Source: Physocladia obscura (taxonomy: Eukaryota; Chytridiomycota; Chytridiomycetes; Chytridiales; Chytriomycetaceae). Taken from it: a stretch of 25,011 bases of DNA. Under the pieces are notes generated by a model, which worked only from the letters and a program-made list of their open reading frames with translations, was not told where the DNA came from and made no database searches. Position numbers and translations under genes: made by a program. Location of the stretch: positions 3,292-28,302 of the forward strand of contig JADGJH010000141.1 of NCBI GenBank assembly GCA_027596945.1, in the 5' to 3' direction. Shown here piece by piece: positions 1-9,191 of the stretch; positions within the stretch are counted from its first letter, which is position 1, and each line of letters starts with the position of its first letter.

Positions 1-425
1 AGCCTGAGTCATGCACTCAAGGAAAACGACCGAAGAAAAAAAAACTCAAAAAAAATTGAGAGATTAACTTGAAAATGAACTTGCAATATGTTTGAGTGAT
101 ATCTGAACCTGCACGAAGCAGTTGCAACAACTTATGCTGTATGGACGTTATTACTCACCTCACATTATGCCAAGTTATCTAATCTTTCCAAAAGCAGCCG
201 ACTTTATCACTCAATCTAACGGTCTGCACAGAGATATGTGCTTCCCGCGATTGACTTCATTTTCATTCCCGATTGACTTTATTTTCGTTACCAATTTTGA
301 GGGTTAGGTCAGCCCATCGCCAATTCATTAAAAAAAAAAAACACAAACTCCACCTCCCAAGCGGAAATAATAATCCGGAAATCTTTTTTATTAATCTTCA
401 ATCCAAACAAACAAACGGAAAAAAA
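1..425. other. Non-coding stretch downstream of the sugar transporter
   Basis: No convincing gene. The only open frame (122-307, plus, 61 codons) has no recognisable domain and ordinary AT-rich composition. The right part is the 3' flank of the minus-strand transporter gene and carries its likely polyadenylation signal. Short A-runs occur near 36-55 and 330-342. Confidence 0.6.
387..392 (-). terminator. Polyadenylation signal of the sugar transporter gene
   Basis: AATAAA on the minus strand, about 35 nt after the TGA stop of the transporter gene. The position is typical of a eukaryotic poly(A) signal. Confidence 0.5.
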
Positions 426-2028
426 TCAGGCCTTCTTTTCCGAAGCTGAGACATATGTGCGGATTTCAGACAAAGACTTCTTGACTGGGTTCGGGTCTTC
501 AAAGATTTCGTCAATCTTCTCGAGAGTGTATCCTTTGGTTTCAACGAATGTGAAGTAAATCACAACCGCCGCAAACGCGTTGAAAACCAAGTAAAATGAG
601 TCAAACTCCCATCCCCACGCGTTGACTCCGTAAATGAGAACCCATGATTGGATAACTCCCGCAGCATTGATTAGAAGCTGGCAGAGGGCCATACCCTTGG
701 CACGAGCCGAGAATGGAAGAATTTCGACCGGGTACAACGCATTCAACGGTGTCCATGTGAACGAGTAAATCATTGAGAACACTTGAATCATGATCCATCC
801 GAAAATTCCAAGAGCACGTTGGGATTGGTCTTGGTTGAATGAGTTCAAGCAGAGAATAATCACCAACCAACATACAACATAGGCAATTGTTCCATACAAC
901 AACATTGTGCGACGTCCGAGACGGTCGACATAGGCAGCACCGAATTGCGAAAAGATGAAACCAAGAATGTTTGTACCAATGGAGAGACCAAGTTGCTGCT
1001 GAGCAGTCTTGAAACCAAATTGATCGTTGACAATAACGGTGAAACCAGACGCGAGCCACGAGCCGGCATACTGCGAGAAGAAGGCAATGGCAAGAATCAA
1101 ACCAGTTCGATACAACATGGCACGGCCAGTAAACAACGCAGCGTACGAGGCTTGGTTTTGGCGCTCTTCTTCAGCAAGGGCATCACGCATTTCCTTCAAT
1201 GTGAATTCGACAATAGGGTGGTTTTCATCGTCGTTTCCGTGGTAGTGTACAAGGAACTTGCGTGCTTCGTCTTCGCGGCCTTTGCTCATCAACCAACGCG
1301 GCGACTCGGGGATGAAGAAGCAGCCAATCAGAACAATTGCTGAGAAGGCGGCTTGGATTCCGACAGGGATTTGCCACGTTGACGGATTGTCGTCGGCATC
1401 GTTGTAACTGACGACTGTGGAAGGAAGAAGGTTGTTTTGGTTAATGCTTGGAGTCGTCTATAAAAAAATTAGGGAACAAAAAAAAAAAGTGCGACGCACC
1501 AAGAAGAATAATGGAAGCTGGAATGGAACCAACGTTCCAACCAGTGTTGTAGATGGCACCGGCGCGGGCTCGGAACTGGGGGTGGGCAACCTCAACAGTG
1601 TAAGTTGGTGCGGCTGTGGTAACTTGCACTACTCCGAATCCAATCAAGAAACGGCCGAGAATGAAGACATCCAAACTAGAAGTTGCAAGTTCGAGAATAA
1701 CACCAATGATAATAATCACAGATCCAATCAACATTCCACCTCGACGACCAATGTTGTCCGAAACGAGACCAACAAAGAAACATCCAATAATCGATCCGAT
1801 CTGAAGAATGGCACTGGTAAGTGCATATTTGCTGGAGTTGTCCTTGAAGTCGTCGTTTCCGGTGAATGATGTTCCGAAAGACTTGAAGGTGGCCAAATTA
1901 TTGAAAACAGACAAGTCATATCCATTAATTGCGGAGTTGAAGAAGGCAATGAAGCAGGCAAAATAAACGTGCCACATCCCTCTGGAGTAGAAGTTGGTGT
2001 TTGAACGCCAGTCAATAACTTCAACCAT
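426..2028 (-). CDS. MFS sugar porter (hexose or lactose permease-like)
   Basis: Predicted plasma-membrane sugar/proton transporter of the sugar porter family (MFS, TC 2.A.1.1). I join exon 1 (2028-1500) to exon 2 (1414-426), giving 505 residues, the usual family length. Signature motifs run in order: DNIGRRGG after the second membrane segment, GRFLIGFGV, an R-rich loop, PESPRWL at the start of the central cytosolic loop, DRLGRR in the second half, PVEILPFSARAKGMA, and VETKGYTLEKI near the C-terminus. About twelve hydrophobic segments are visible. The 85-nt intron uses a GTGCGT donor and a TTCCACAG acceptor preceded by TTAAC. A nearer acceptor (TTTATAG) puts exon 2 out of frame with this donor, so I rejected it. 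Substrate specificity cannot be read from sequence; the fungal lactose permease-like and hexose groups share these motifs. The start is the first in-frame ATG after an A-rich leader. Confidence 0.9.
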
Positions 2029-3250
2029 TTTTGTTTTTTTCGACGGTGGGTTTTTTTCTTGTGGCTTTTGATTTCGAAAGTTGATTTTTAAACAGTTTTT
2101 TTCGTCTTGGGGTTGTGGCTTGAGATTTAAAGTAATTTTGGAGTTCTTTTTTGGGAAGTCATGAAATTGATTACGTTCGAAGCCGACATTCCTGCATCAA
2201 TCAATATTTTTCGCAATTTTTTAGTATTTTGGGTTACAGAAACGCGGAGTCGGCGAATGTAAACTGGGAAATCAAATTATTGATTTCCCTATTAACTGGA
2301 GATTTGATTCGCCTGAAAATGAGAAACCAAATTTCTTTGTGAAACAGAGCATGTGCCTGTGCGCAATTTATTCACAATTTAAAATGTCGAAGAAATGAAC
2401 TTTACTAGTAAAAAACGTGTGAAAAACGATGCAGAAAAATTGATTTGTAAAAGTGGATCAAAATGAAGTAAAAAAAAATTTTTTTTTTGCACCTTTATCA
2501 CCATTATTTTATGGTTGGGGCTGTTTGGCAATCAAAATTACTCAGTCGCTAAGCGCCTCAATGAAAATTAATTTCGCGAACTGATGAAATTTAAAGATTT
2601 AAAGCGTTGCTCTAGCGTCATTGCTGTGTCAAAATTATTTGAAAATGATCGATCACTGGAAACTGGATTGAAGATGCATTCAAAAATTTAGGAAACTAGT
2701 TGTTTGTTGAAGAATACTGGCTGTGAAAATGCTGAAATAATTTGTTTATGACTGTTTCTTCCTCTTGTAAAAATTTTATGCAAGAAACTTTTGAGAAATT
2801 CGTATCTTAAAATTACTTATCTGTTGAATTTTGACGGAATCGTTGAGTTCTTTGTTTGAGTAAAATAAAAGAAACTGCAAAACATTTTTGACGTTGTTCT
2901 TGTGTTTCACTTTGTTTAATTTGGAAATTAATTTACGCAATTTCTAAAATTATCACGAAGTCCATTTTGGAAATAGAACAAGATTTTAATAAAGCTCTGT
3001 GCTTTTCTTTCCAAATTGAGGTTGCTGCTTCAGTCCTTCTGAGTAAAAGCCCAAACCACTATTTTTTTTGGCATCAAAGATTCATGGTCGGAAAGTTTTT
3101 TTTTTTTTTTATGACTAATGGTAAATAAATGATTGATTACCAAAACAAATTTTCCCGCATCTCCTCTTTCGCCTTCCGCAAAAGTATAATGCCGCAGTGG
3201 AGAGTGTGACAATTTGAAATCAGCAGTGTACTTTCCCGTGAGGGAAGAGG
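2029..3250. other. Non-coding upstream region of the sugar transporter
   Basis: About 1.2 kb with no convincing gene. It must contain the transporter promoter near 2029-2200. The rest is AT-rich with homopolymer runs (T-run around 2479-2488, T-run around 3098-3110). Short open frames (2151-2342 plus, 3030-3212 minus) show no domain and are probably chance. Confidence 0.5.
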
Positions 3251-3259
3251 GTGGGGCGC

Positions 3260-3720
3260 GATCATGGGGGGGTAAAAAAAAACTCTCAAAACCATGAACA
3301 GGAGCTTGTCTTCAATTGGGCATTCCATATATTTTACTGTAGTATTGGTCTTGGATAATTCCTCGTATTTTCCTAGCAATGGCAGTGCTGTGGCCCACAC
3401 ATGACCATATGTAATTCCACATTCTGAAATCTCATACTTAGATATGCATGGTTTGTAGAGTAGCAAGGTAGATTATCCAATTGTGATAAGCTGGGTAACA
3501 AATTTGTTGAATTGATGAATGCTGTTTATTGTTTCTGAAAAAAAAAATCTGTCTGTTGACCTTGTTCAAGGCAAGCAGTGACATTAATATGATTAAAGAA
3601 GTCATTGAACTCAATTCTGTGAGGACACAGCTTTTTATGTGTTGAATCAAAGACTTGACAATGTCCATATTACCAACTACAACACTTCCAATCATAACTG
3701 ATATTGGAACAAGATACAGA
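3260..3720 (-). pseudogene. Possible decayed coding remnant in several minus-strand frames
   Basis: No intact gene is present, but three abutting minus-strand stretches read like protein in shifting frames. Around 3720-3600 one frame contains GNMDIVKSLI, which resembles an ankyrin-repeat helix. In an overlapping frame, 3670-3530 contains DSTHKKLCPHRIEFNDFF and then NVTACLEQG. Around 3460-3270 a further frame contains GHVWATALPLLGKYEEL. They cannot be joined into one frame with clear splice sites, and stops interrupt each. I do not recognise the family. It may be a frameshifted remnant of an accessory fungal gene, or simply chance open frames. Confidence 0.3.
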
Positions 3721-3933
3721 TCACCTTAGCCTTAGTTGATTGGTCTGTGTATGTAATAATACAATCCTCATGAGGTTCAGCAATTGGAAATTCTTTAATA
3801 TTTCTGGCTTAGGGTTCAGTTTCCCAGTAAGTCAAAAATAGTAAAATTGGTTTTGGTTTCTTGCGCATAAACATCACATAATGATTTTCTAATTTGAAGG
3901 CTTCGGTCACATTCCAATGGCTATAATTTGAAA

Positions 3934-4016
3934 ATGGTACTATTGGAAAAGAACATTGAAATGGAACTGTTAGCAAAGGACCATTTAAATGGTACTGTTG
4001 AAACTGAGCCTTTTAA
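3934..4016. repeat. Imperfect 27-28 bp tandem repeat, three units
   Basis: Three head-to-tail units start at 3934, 3961 and 3989. Each begins ATGG(T/A)ACT(A/G)TT and ends near TTGAA or TTTAA. A perfect 12-bp palindrome, CCATTTAAATGG, spans 3981-3992 across the junction of units 2 and 3. A weaker fourth unit may precede it (around 3916-3933). No coding function is evident. Confidence 0.7.
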
Positions 4017-4333
4017 TACCTTTAGAAAACTGTCACATTCACAGGAAGAAAGAAAGCTTTCTGCCACACTTGAATGTGCAGTTTGAGTAACTCGAAAGGA
4101 GGAGACTGCAGGAATAAGTAGAAAGACAAAAAAACAGAACAACAGGAGCTGAGGTATCAAAAAAGAGAATAGAAAAAATGAAATCAATTTGGACAAATCA
4201 ATATGGATCATTTAAACTTCTTGATAAACCCATTGATATCAAGACACCCTCACTGGAGACCTTCATCACCCATTTTGACCCCCAAGAAAACAAGGAGAGC
4301 ATCAGTAGCTACAGTGGTCATTCATTCATAACA

Positions 4334-4339
4334 TTTATT
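4334..4339 (-). terminator. Polyadenylation signal of the short MTHFR gene
   Basis: AATAAA on the minus strand 15 nt after the stop. A second AATAAA at 4359-4354 overlaps the stop codon itself (GAATAAATAG). Confidence 0.5.
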
Positions 4340-4354
4340 CATATTTCTCTCTAT

Positions 4355-5590
4355 TTATTCCTCAGTATTGGCAGTTGCCACTGCGGCACTCACAAAGCCA
4401 ACCCCTTGCAGAATCTGTCTCACGCTTTTTTCCAAGTTCATCGTATAAAAGTGGAAACCTTTGTGCCCACCAGCTTTCAACTTCTCGCACATTTCAACGG
4501 CAAGTTTAACTCCGTATTCGCGCACGGCAAAATCATCATCCTTAACTGCCTCTAGTGCTGCTAAAACTTCCGCCGGCACGAATGTCTTTTCGCGTCCAAT
4601 GAGACGCTGAAATCCAGCATATGTCTGAATTGGCATAATTCCTGGTAATATTGGAATCTCAATTCCTGCCGCTCGTACACGATTGTACCACGACAAGAAT
4701 AAGTCAGGCTCATAAAACAGCTGCGTTACAACATAATCTGCAAGTTTTGCTTTCTGGATAAAATGCGCAAACTCGGCTTCCTTGTCATTATTTTCGATGT
4801 GCCCTTCTGGGTATCCTGTATATAAAAAAACCTTAAGAAAAAAAAACAAACAAAACCTTGCATACCTGCAACACCAATACAGAACCAATCACCATGCTTT
4901 TCGCGAATGTATTTGACCAAGTCAATGGCATTCGAGAAGCCACCTTCACTTGCCGTCCATGTTTCAACTCCACGCGGCGCATCGCCTCGCAACGCGAGAA
5001 TATTTCGGATTCCAATTTCTTTACATCGCTCGAGCGCCCAGTCGAGCTTTTCAAGTGGCATATTTGTACAAGTCAAATGCATGCTAGTTTCAAGTCCAAT
5101 TGCGACTTGCGAAGTCGTAACACACTTGTTTGTAAGTATTTGGAAATGTCAGTGGCTGAAAAAACCAAATTAAAAAAAAACCTTGATGGTTTCTTCACTT
5201 GAAGAACCTCCCGCCCCCCATGTTACATCGATGAATTCAGGGCCCAAAGATTTCATACGTTCCTATTGTTCGATAACTTGAGAAAATGATGACAACATTA
5301 TTGTCACAAACCATGCGTTCAAACAGATTAACAGCGCCGCTTTCCGTTTTTGGTGGAAAGTATTCAAAAGACTAAAATATAAAGCTCTCTTATTAGAAAT
5401 GCATGACCGTTGTCAAAAAATTATCATCGAAGGAAACTGTTGCAAACCCAGAAGTATCGGCCATTAGCTGTAAATTGGCAGTCAAATATAGTTTGCAAGT
5501 GGACGAAAAAAATAGACTCAAAAAAAAACATATAGTGGCTAAAACTGACTTCTCACCATTCGCTCGTTCAATCTTCTCTGTAACTTTCAT
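4355..5590 (-). CDS. Methylenetetrahydrofolate reductase, catalytic domain only
   Basis: Predicted FAD enzyme reducing 5,10-methylene-THF to 5-methyl-THF, supplying methyl groups for methionine synthesis. Exons: 5590-5557, 5467-5448 (20 nt), 5371-5312, 5262-5182, 5124-4866, 4815-4355; 304 residues, in frame throughout. Family motifs are complete: SFEYFPPKT (catalytic Glu21), [25 protein letters not shown] (Asp113, FAD/folate site), GYPEGH, LPGIMPI, GFHFYTMN. The protein stops right after the TIM barrel with a short tail ending ANTEE. The C-terminal S-adenosylmethionine-binding regulatory half (about 270 residues in the neighbour) is absent, and none of its motifs occurs downstream. It lies 245 bp downstream of the full-length paralogue, on the same strand, and the two catalytic domains look about two thirds identical by eye. 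All catalytic residues I can check are kept, so it reads as a functional, probably SAM-insensitive enzyme. A recent truncation under decay cannot be excluded. Confidence 0.88.
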
Positions 5591-5835
5591 TTCGATTGGC
5601 TTGCTGTTTTTCCTTCGATTCACCAGCAAATACAAAAAAAAATTCTGGTTTTGGGGAGCTTTACTGAAATTTTGTCCCCAAGAATTCTGCCTTTCCCCAA
5701 AACTAAAAAGCATGTCAAATATTATATTGAGAATCAAGGCAAAGGAAAAAAAGTGGAGAATCAACAGTGGAGGGCATACGTAGTCCAAACAAAAACAAAA
5801 ATGAAGATGAAAGCGCGAGCGCCAAAACTTTTTAT
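5591..5835. promoter_or_regulatory. Short spacer holding the promoter of the short MTHFR gene
   Basis: These 245 bp separate the stop of the full-length MTHFR gene from the start of the short copy and must contain the latter's promoter, unless it lies inside the upstream gene. It contains inverted arms TTTTGGGGA (about 5650-5658) and TCCCCAAAA (about 5694-5702). No TATA box is obvious. The function of the inverted repeat is unknown. Confidence 0.35.
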
Positions 5836-8085
5836 CTAATCAAAAAGCTCAAAAATTGCTCCGCTGTCACGATAATTGTTGTTGACGATATTCATCAAGA
5901 ACCACGTGTCTGAAATCCCTTGTATCAACTTCGTGCTGGCAGAGTTCGCAGGATATACTCTTGCCCACTGATTCCAGAGCTCGTAAGCTTCGTCTTTCCA
6001 CGCCATAAAGCTGGTACCATCAACCACAGTTGGTTGAACGATTTCTTGGCCAGGGAAAACTCCCCATGTCACTGCGTTTGGCCCTTCAGATTGTACATTG
6101 GTTTTTAAATCACCCTATTATTTAGGCAGAACAATATTTAAAACTCATACATACAGATACAAAAACAGACTAACCTGCTTGTTGACAGCATAGTAAGTAA
6201 TATAAGGATTCTTGCTCAATTTTTGAATCAGCTTGTCCAAAGCAGTAGGAGCAACAAAAAATTCAATATACGCCTTTTGATACACAAAGCCATTTTTCGG
6301 ACCCCATCCGTATCTCAAGTCAGTTGATAAAGCACCATCAACAGCAGGCTGTGAATTGATTGTCAAAAATCCTTTGAGGTTAACAGCTGCGAGAGGATTG
6401 ACTATGGCTTCTGATTCAGGTGCCATTTGATCGCACCAAGGCAAAGCACTTAGATTGCCTTTACAAAATTCAGCAAAAAGCTTATAAATTTCAACAGTGG
6501 TTGTTGGTGTACCCCAAACTTTTACGGCCTCTTCGGGCTATCATGTGAATTTCACTTTTAAGGAAACAAACTAAAACAAAAAACAAAACAAAAACTCACA
6601 GTAAACTTGAGAGAAATTCCGTATCCATCCAGGTCGCCGTAAGCTGGAGAGCGAGAATCGCCCCACCGTCCATTTGGGAAATCATCCCATGACTCTGTTC
6701 GCAAAACATAACTGCGTGTTCTGTTTCTCCAGAAAATCGGACGCACTGATTCTTTTTCGCGATTTTTCGCCAGGGACTACAAGAATATAAAAAAATAATT
6801 AAAAATAAAATAAGATGTCTAGTAAATTCATAAAAAAATATAAAAAAGAGAAGAGGAAACGAGGAAATCTTCTAACAGGATTCCACGGCAAAGGTTTAGC
6901 CACCTCAATAGGCGCAACAAAACTGAGTCCTTCCAGAATCAAACGAACACTCTTCTCCAAATTCATGCAGTAGAAGTGGAATCCTTTCTGTCCTGCCGCT
7001 TGCAGCTTTTTACACATTTCAATGGCAAGCTTGACGCCATACTCTTTGACAGCTTTATCATCATCCTTGATTGGTTCGAGCGCAGCATTGATTTCAGGCG
7101 GAACAATGGTTTTCGAAAGGGACGTCATACGCTTGAAGCCACCATACATTTGAATCGGCATAATTCCAGGGAGAATTGGAATATTTACACCAGCCGCGCG
7201 AACCCGAGCAACCCAATTAAGATAAATATCACAGTCGTAGAAAAGCTGGGTGACGCAGTAATCCGCAAGTTTCGCCTTTTCGATAAAATGAACAAAATCT
7301 GCTTCGACTGACGAGTTTTCAATATGGCCTTCTGGATATCCAGCAACCCCAATGCAAAAGTAATCGCCATACTGTTCGCGAATATATTTGACCAAGTCGA
7401 TAGCATATGAGAATCCAGTGTCGATTGATTTCCAATCAGAGTGACCGTGTGGCGGATCTCCGCGAAGCGCAAGAATATTTTGGATTCCAGCATCTTTTGC
7501 ATTCTGTGGTGATTCAACGTTAAAACAGATCAAAATCATAACAAGCAAACCTTCAGCGCCCAGTCAATCTTCCCTCTGGGCATGTTTGTGCACGTCAAAT
7601 GCATACATGTCTCGAGTCCCGCGACCGATTGAGCTGTTGTGCAAATCTATGTGTTTTAGGAAGAAACGTCAGCAACCTAACCAATATTTGAAAGATATTT
7701 GAATACCTGCAGTGTTAATTCACTTTGCGCACCGCCTGCGCCCCATGTTACGTCAACAAACTCGGGACCGAGTGTATACATTCGTTCCTGTTCGATCCCA
7801 CAGTTTTAATTCCCAAGAATACGCTAATCAAAGTGTTATACGCACCATACGGTCAAACAAATTTACAACGCCGGTTTCCGTCTTTGGCGGAAAGTATTCG
7901 AATGACTATGGATACAGATATTGAGTAAATCCAGTTTTTCTGCAGCATAAGCGAAACAATCAATACAAACCCAAAAACATCTGTCCTCCGCTGCAATTTT
8001 TTAATATTAGCGTCGTCTTAACTGATACAAGTAATTTATAGAATAACGAACCAAGAGCCTTTTCAATCTTTTTGGTGATCTTCAT
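5836..8085 (-). CDS. Methylenetetrahydrofolate reductase, full length
   Basis: NAD(P)H-dependent FAD enzyme producing 5-methyl-THF for methionine synthesis; eukaryotic forms are inhibited by S-adenosylmethionine through a C-terminal domain. Exons: 8085-8052, 7990-7971, 7905-7846, 7787-7707, 7646-7551, 7503-6877, 6776-6600, 6537-6175, 6114-5836; 578 residues, in frame throughout, close to yeast Met13. Catalytic barrel residues are about 1-300: SFEYFPPKT (Glu21), [39 protein letters not shown]. The linker and regulatory half follow: [56 protein letters not shown], ending IFELFD. The first four coding exons (34, 20, 60 and 81 nt) match those of the short copy exactly in length. The start is supported by the shared MK(I/V)T.KIE N-terminus. 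MET13 is used as a family name; MET12 orthology is not excluded. Confidence 0.94.
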
Positions 8086-9173
8086 TACGATTTCTTCGTC
8101 TTTTTTCTCAGTGTTTTTTTTTTGTTGCTGGCCCTTTCCAGCATGTTTCAGTCAACCCCAAAAATTGGATATGGCTAGAAACCCTAATCTTTTATCCCTT
8201 GGCAATCTCAAAAAATCCAACAAAAAAAAAAAAGGTACACCAAAAAATTGGCCAAAAGTCCACAAATTTCTTTTGAACTTCTGAAACAGATTTTTCTAGA
8301 AGCTCGGATGTTACTTTCCAGAGTTCATCTTACGAAATGACTAAAGAAATCAGGAATACTTCATAGAACATCTGCAAAATTTTGTCTCACTGTTACCTAA
8401 ACAGCCTATGGATTAAATGTAGGTTACATTACATACTTTACAAACAAAAAGATTAATTGTTTACATTTTAAAATGATTATTTGGTGAGGGGACAGCGACC
8501 TAAAAACTTGATTACCTTCCACATTTGTGACCCACATGCAGGAAGACGTTACCTGAACCATTCAAGTTAAGAGAATCTGTTACAAACTCCTTGAAATGTA
8601 TCAGTTCCATCGCCAGCGCGACCACCTGCTTCATAGAAAAAATTAAGCTGTTACAAAAGTTATATTTGAAGTTTTGTAATTTACTTGTGTGTGAAAGGTT
8701 CTTTATGCCTGCAAGAAGAGATCAAATAAATTTTTAATTGATAAAAAGCATAAGGTTTGCGGAAGGTGATTTAATCAAAGTCAATAATGAGTACAAAACT
8801 CAGATCAGTTTAGACTTATAAACTTGATTAATGAGATGAATCTAAAGTCAATAACGCATGCAAAAGCCTAAATCAGTTTAAACTTATAGACCTGCATTCA
8901 CAACGCATTAAGACAAACTCCCAATAGAAAACACAAACCTTCCAGAAGCAAATTGTATTATTTTAGATCAACTTTTGATACTGGAAGAATTCTCATCCCA
9001 AAAGATCAAATCCGAATTCACACACAAATCGAACTTCCAAAACCCAACTTTCTTTTTACAGAAATCAACGCATACATTTGCATTCATGCAACAGCACATA
9101 TCTACATAACTTCTGAAACAATATTCTATTTTACTTTCTGTCATTTATTAGTTGGTGTAAATAATTAAAAGAA
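8086..9173. other. Intergenic region between MTHFR and the F-box/LRR gene
   Basis: No intact gene. The MTHFR promoter must lie near 8086-8200, where a small hairpin occurs: arms TGCTGG (8126-8131) and CCAGCA (8138-8143) around a 6-nt loop. A two-unit 66-bp direct repeat lies at 8773-8900. A 40-codon minus-strand open frame (8634-8512) has an overlapping second reading frame that also looks protein-like but carries stops, so it may be a remnant. The rest is AT-rich. Confidence 0.5.
8773..8900. repeat. Imperfect two-copy direct repeat, period about 66 bp
   Basis: Copies start at about 8773 and 8839. Both contain AAAGTCAATAA, then ATCAGTTTA(G/A)ACTTATA, with mismatches and one or two indels between them. 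Non-coding on both strands. Confidence 0.65.
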
Positions 9174-9179
9174 TTTATT
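9174..9179 (-). terminator. Polyadenylation signal of the F-box/LRR gene
   Basis: AATAAA on the minus strand, 12 nt after the TAA stop of the F-box/LRR gene. Confidence 0.5.
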
Positions 9180-9191
9180 ATGGAAATATTT

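Larger units (their letters stand above)
3721..4354. other. Intergenic DNA downstream of the short MTHFR gene
   Basis: No supported gene. It holds a three-unit tandem repeat at 3934-4016 and the poly(A) signals of the short MTHFR copy. The minus-strand open frame 3921-4211 is hydrophobic but runs through the tandem repeat and has no recognisable domain. The plus-strand frame 4178-4555 overlaps the MTHFR gene and is a shadow. Confidence 0.5.

Noticed and set aside
4178..4555. 125-codon plus-strand open frame
   Set aside because: Most of it is antisense to the last exon of the short MTHFR gene, which has clear family motifs.
4355..5590. Calling the short MTHFR a pseudogene
   Set aside because: No frameshift or internal stop, intact catalytic motifs, valid splice sites and a poly(A) signal at the stop; truncation alone is not decay.
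5836..8085. Reading the long MTHFR as two separate genes (catalytic and regulatory)
   Set aside because: Introns with canonical ends and matching phases join all nine exons in one 578-residue frame, matching the known family layout.
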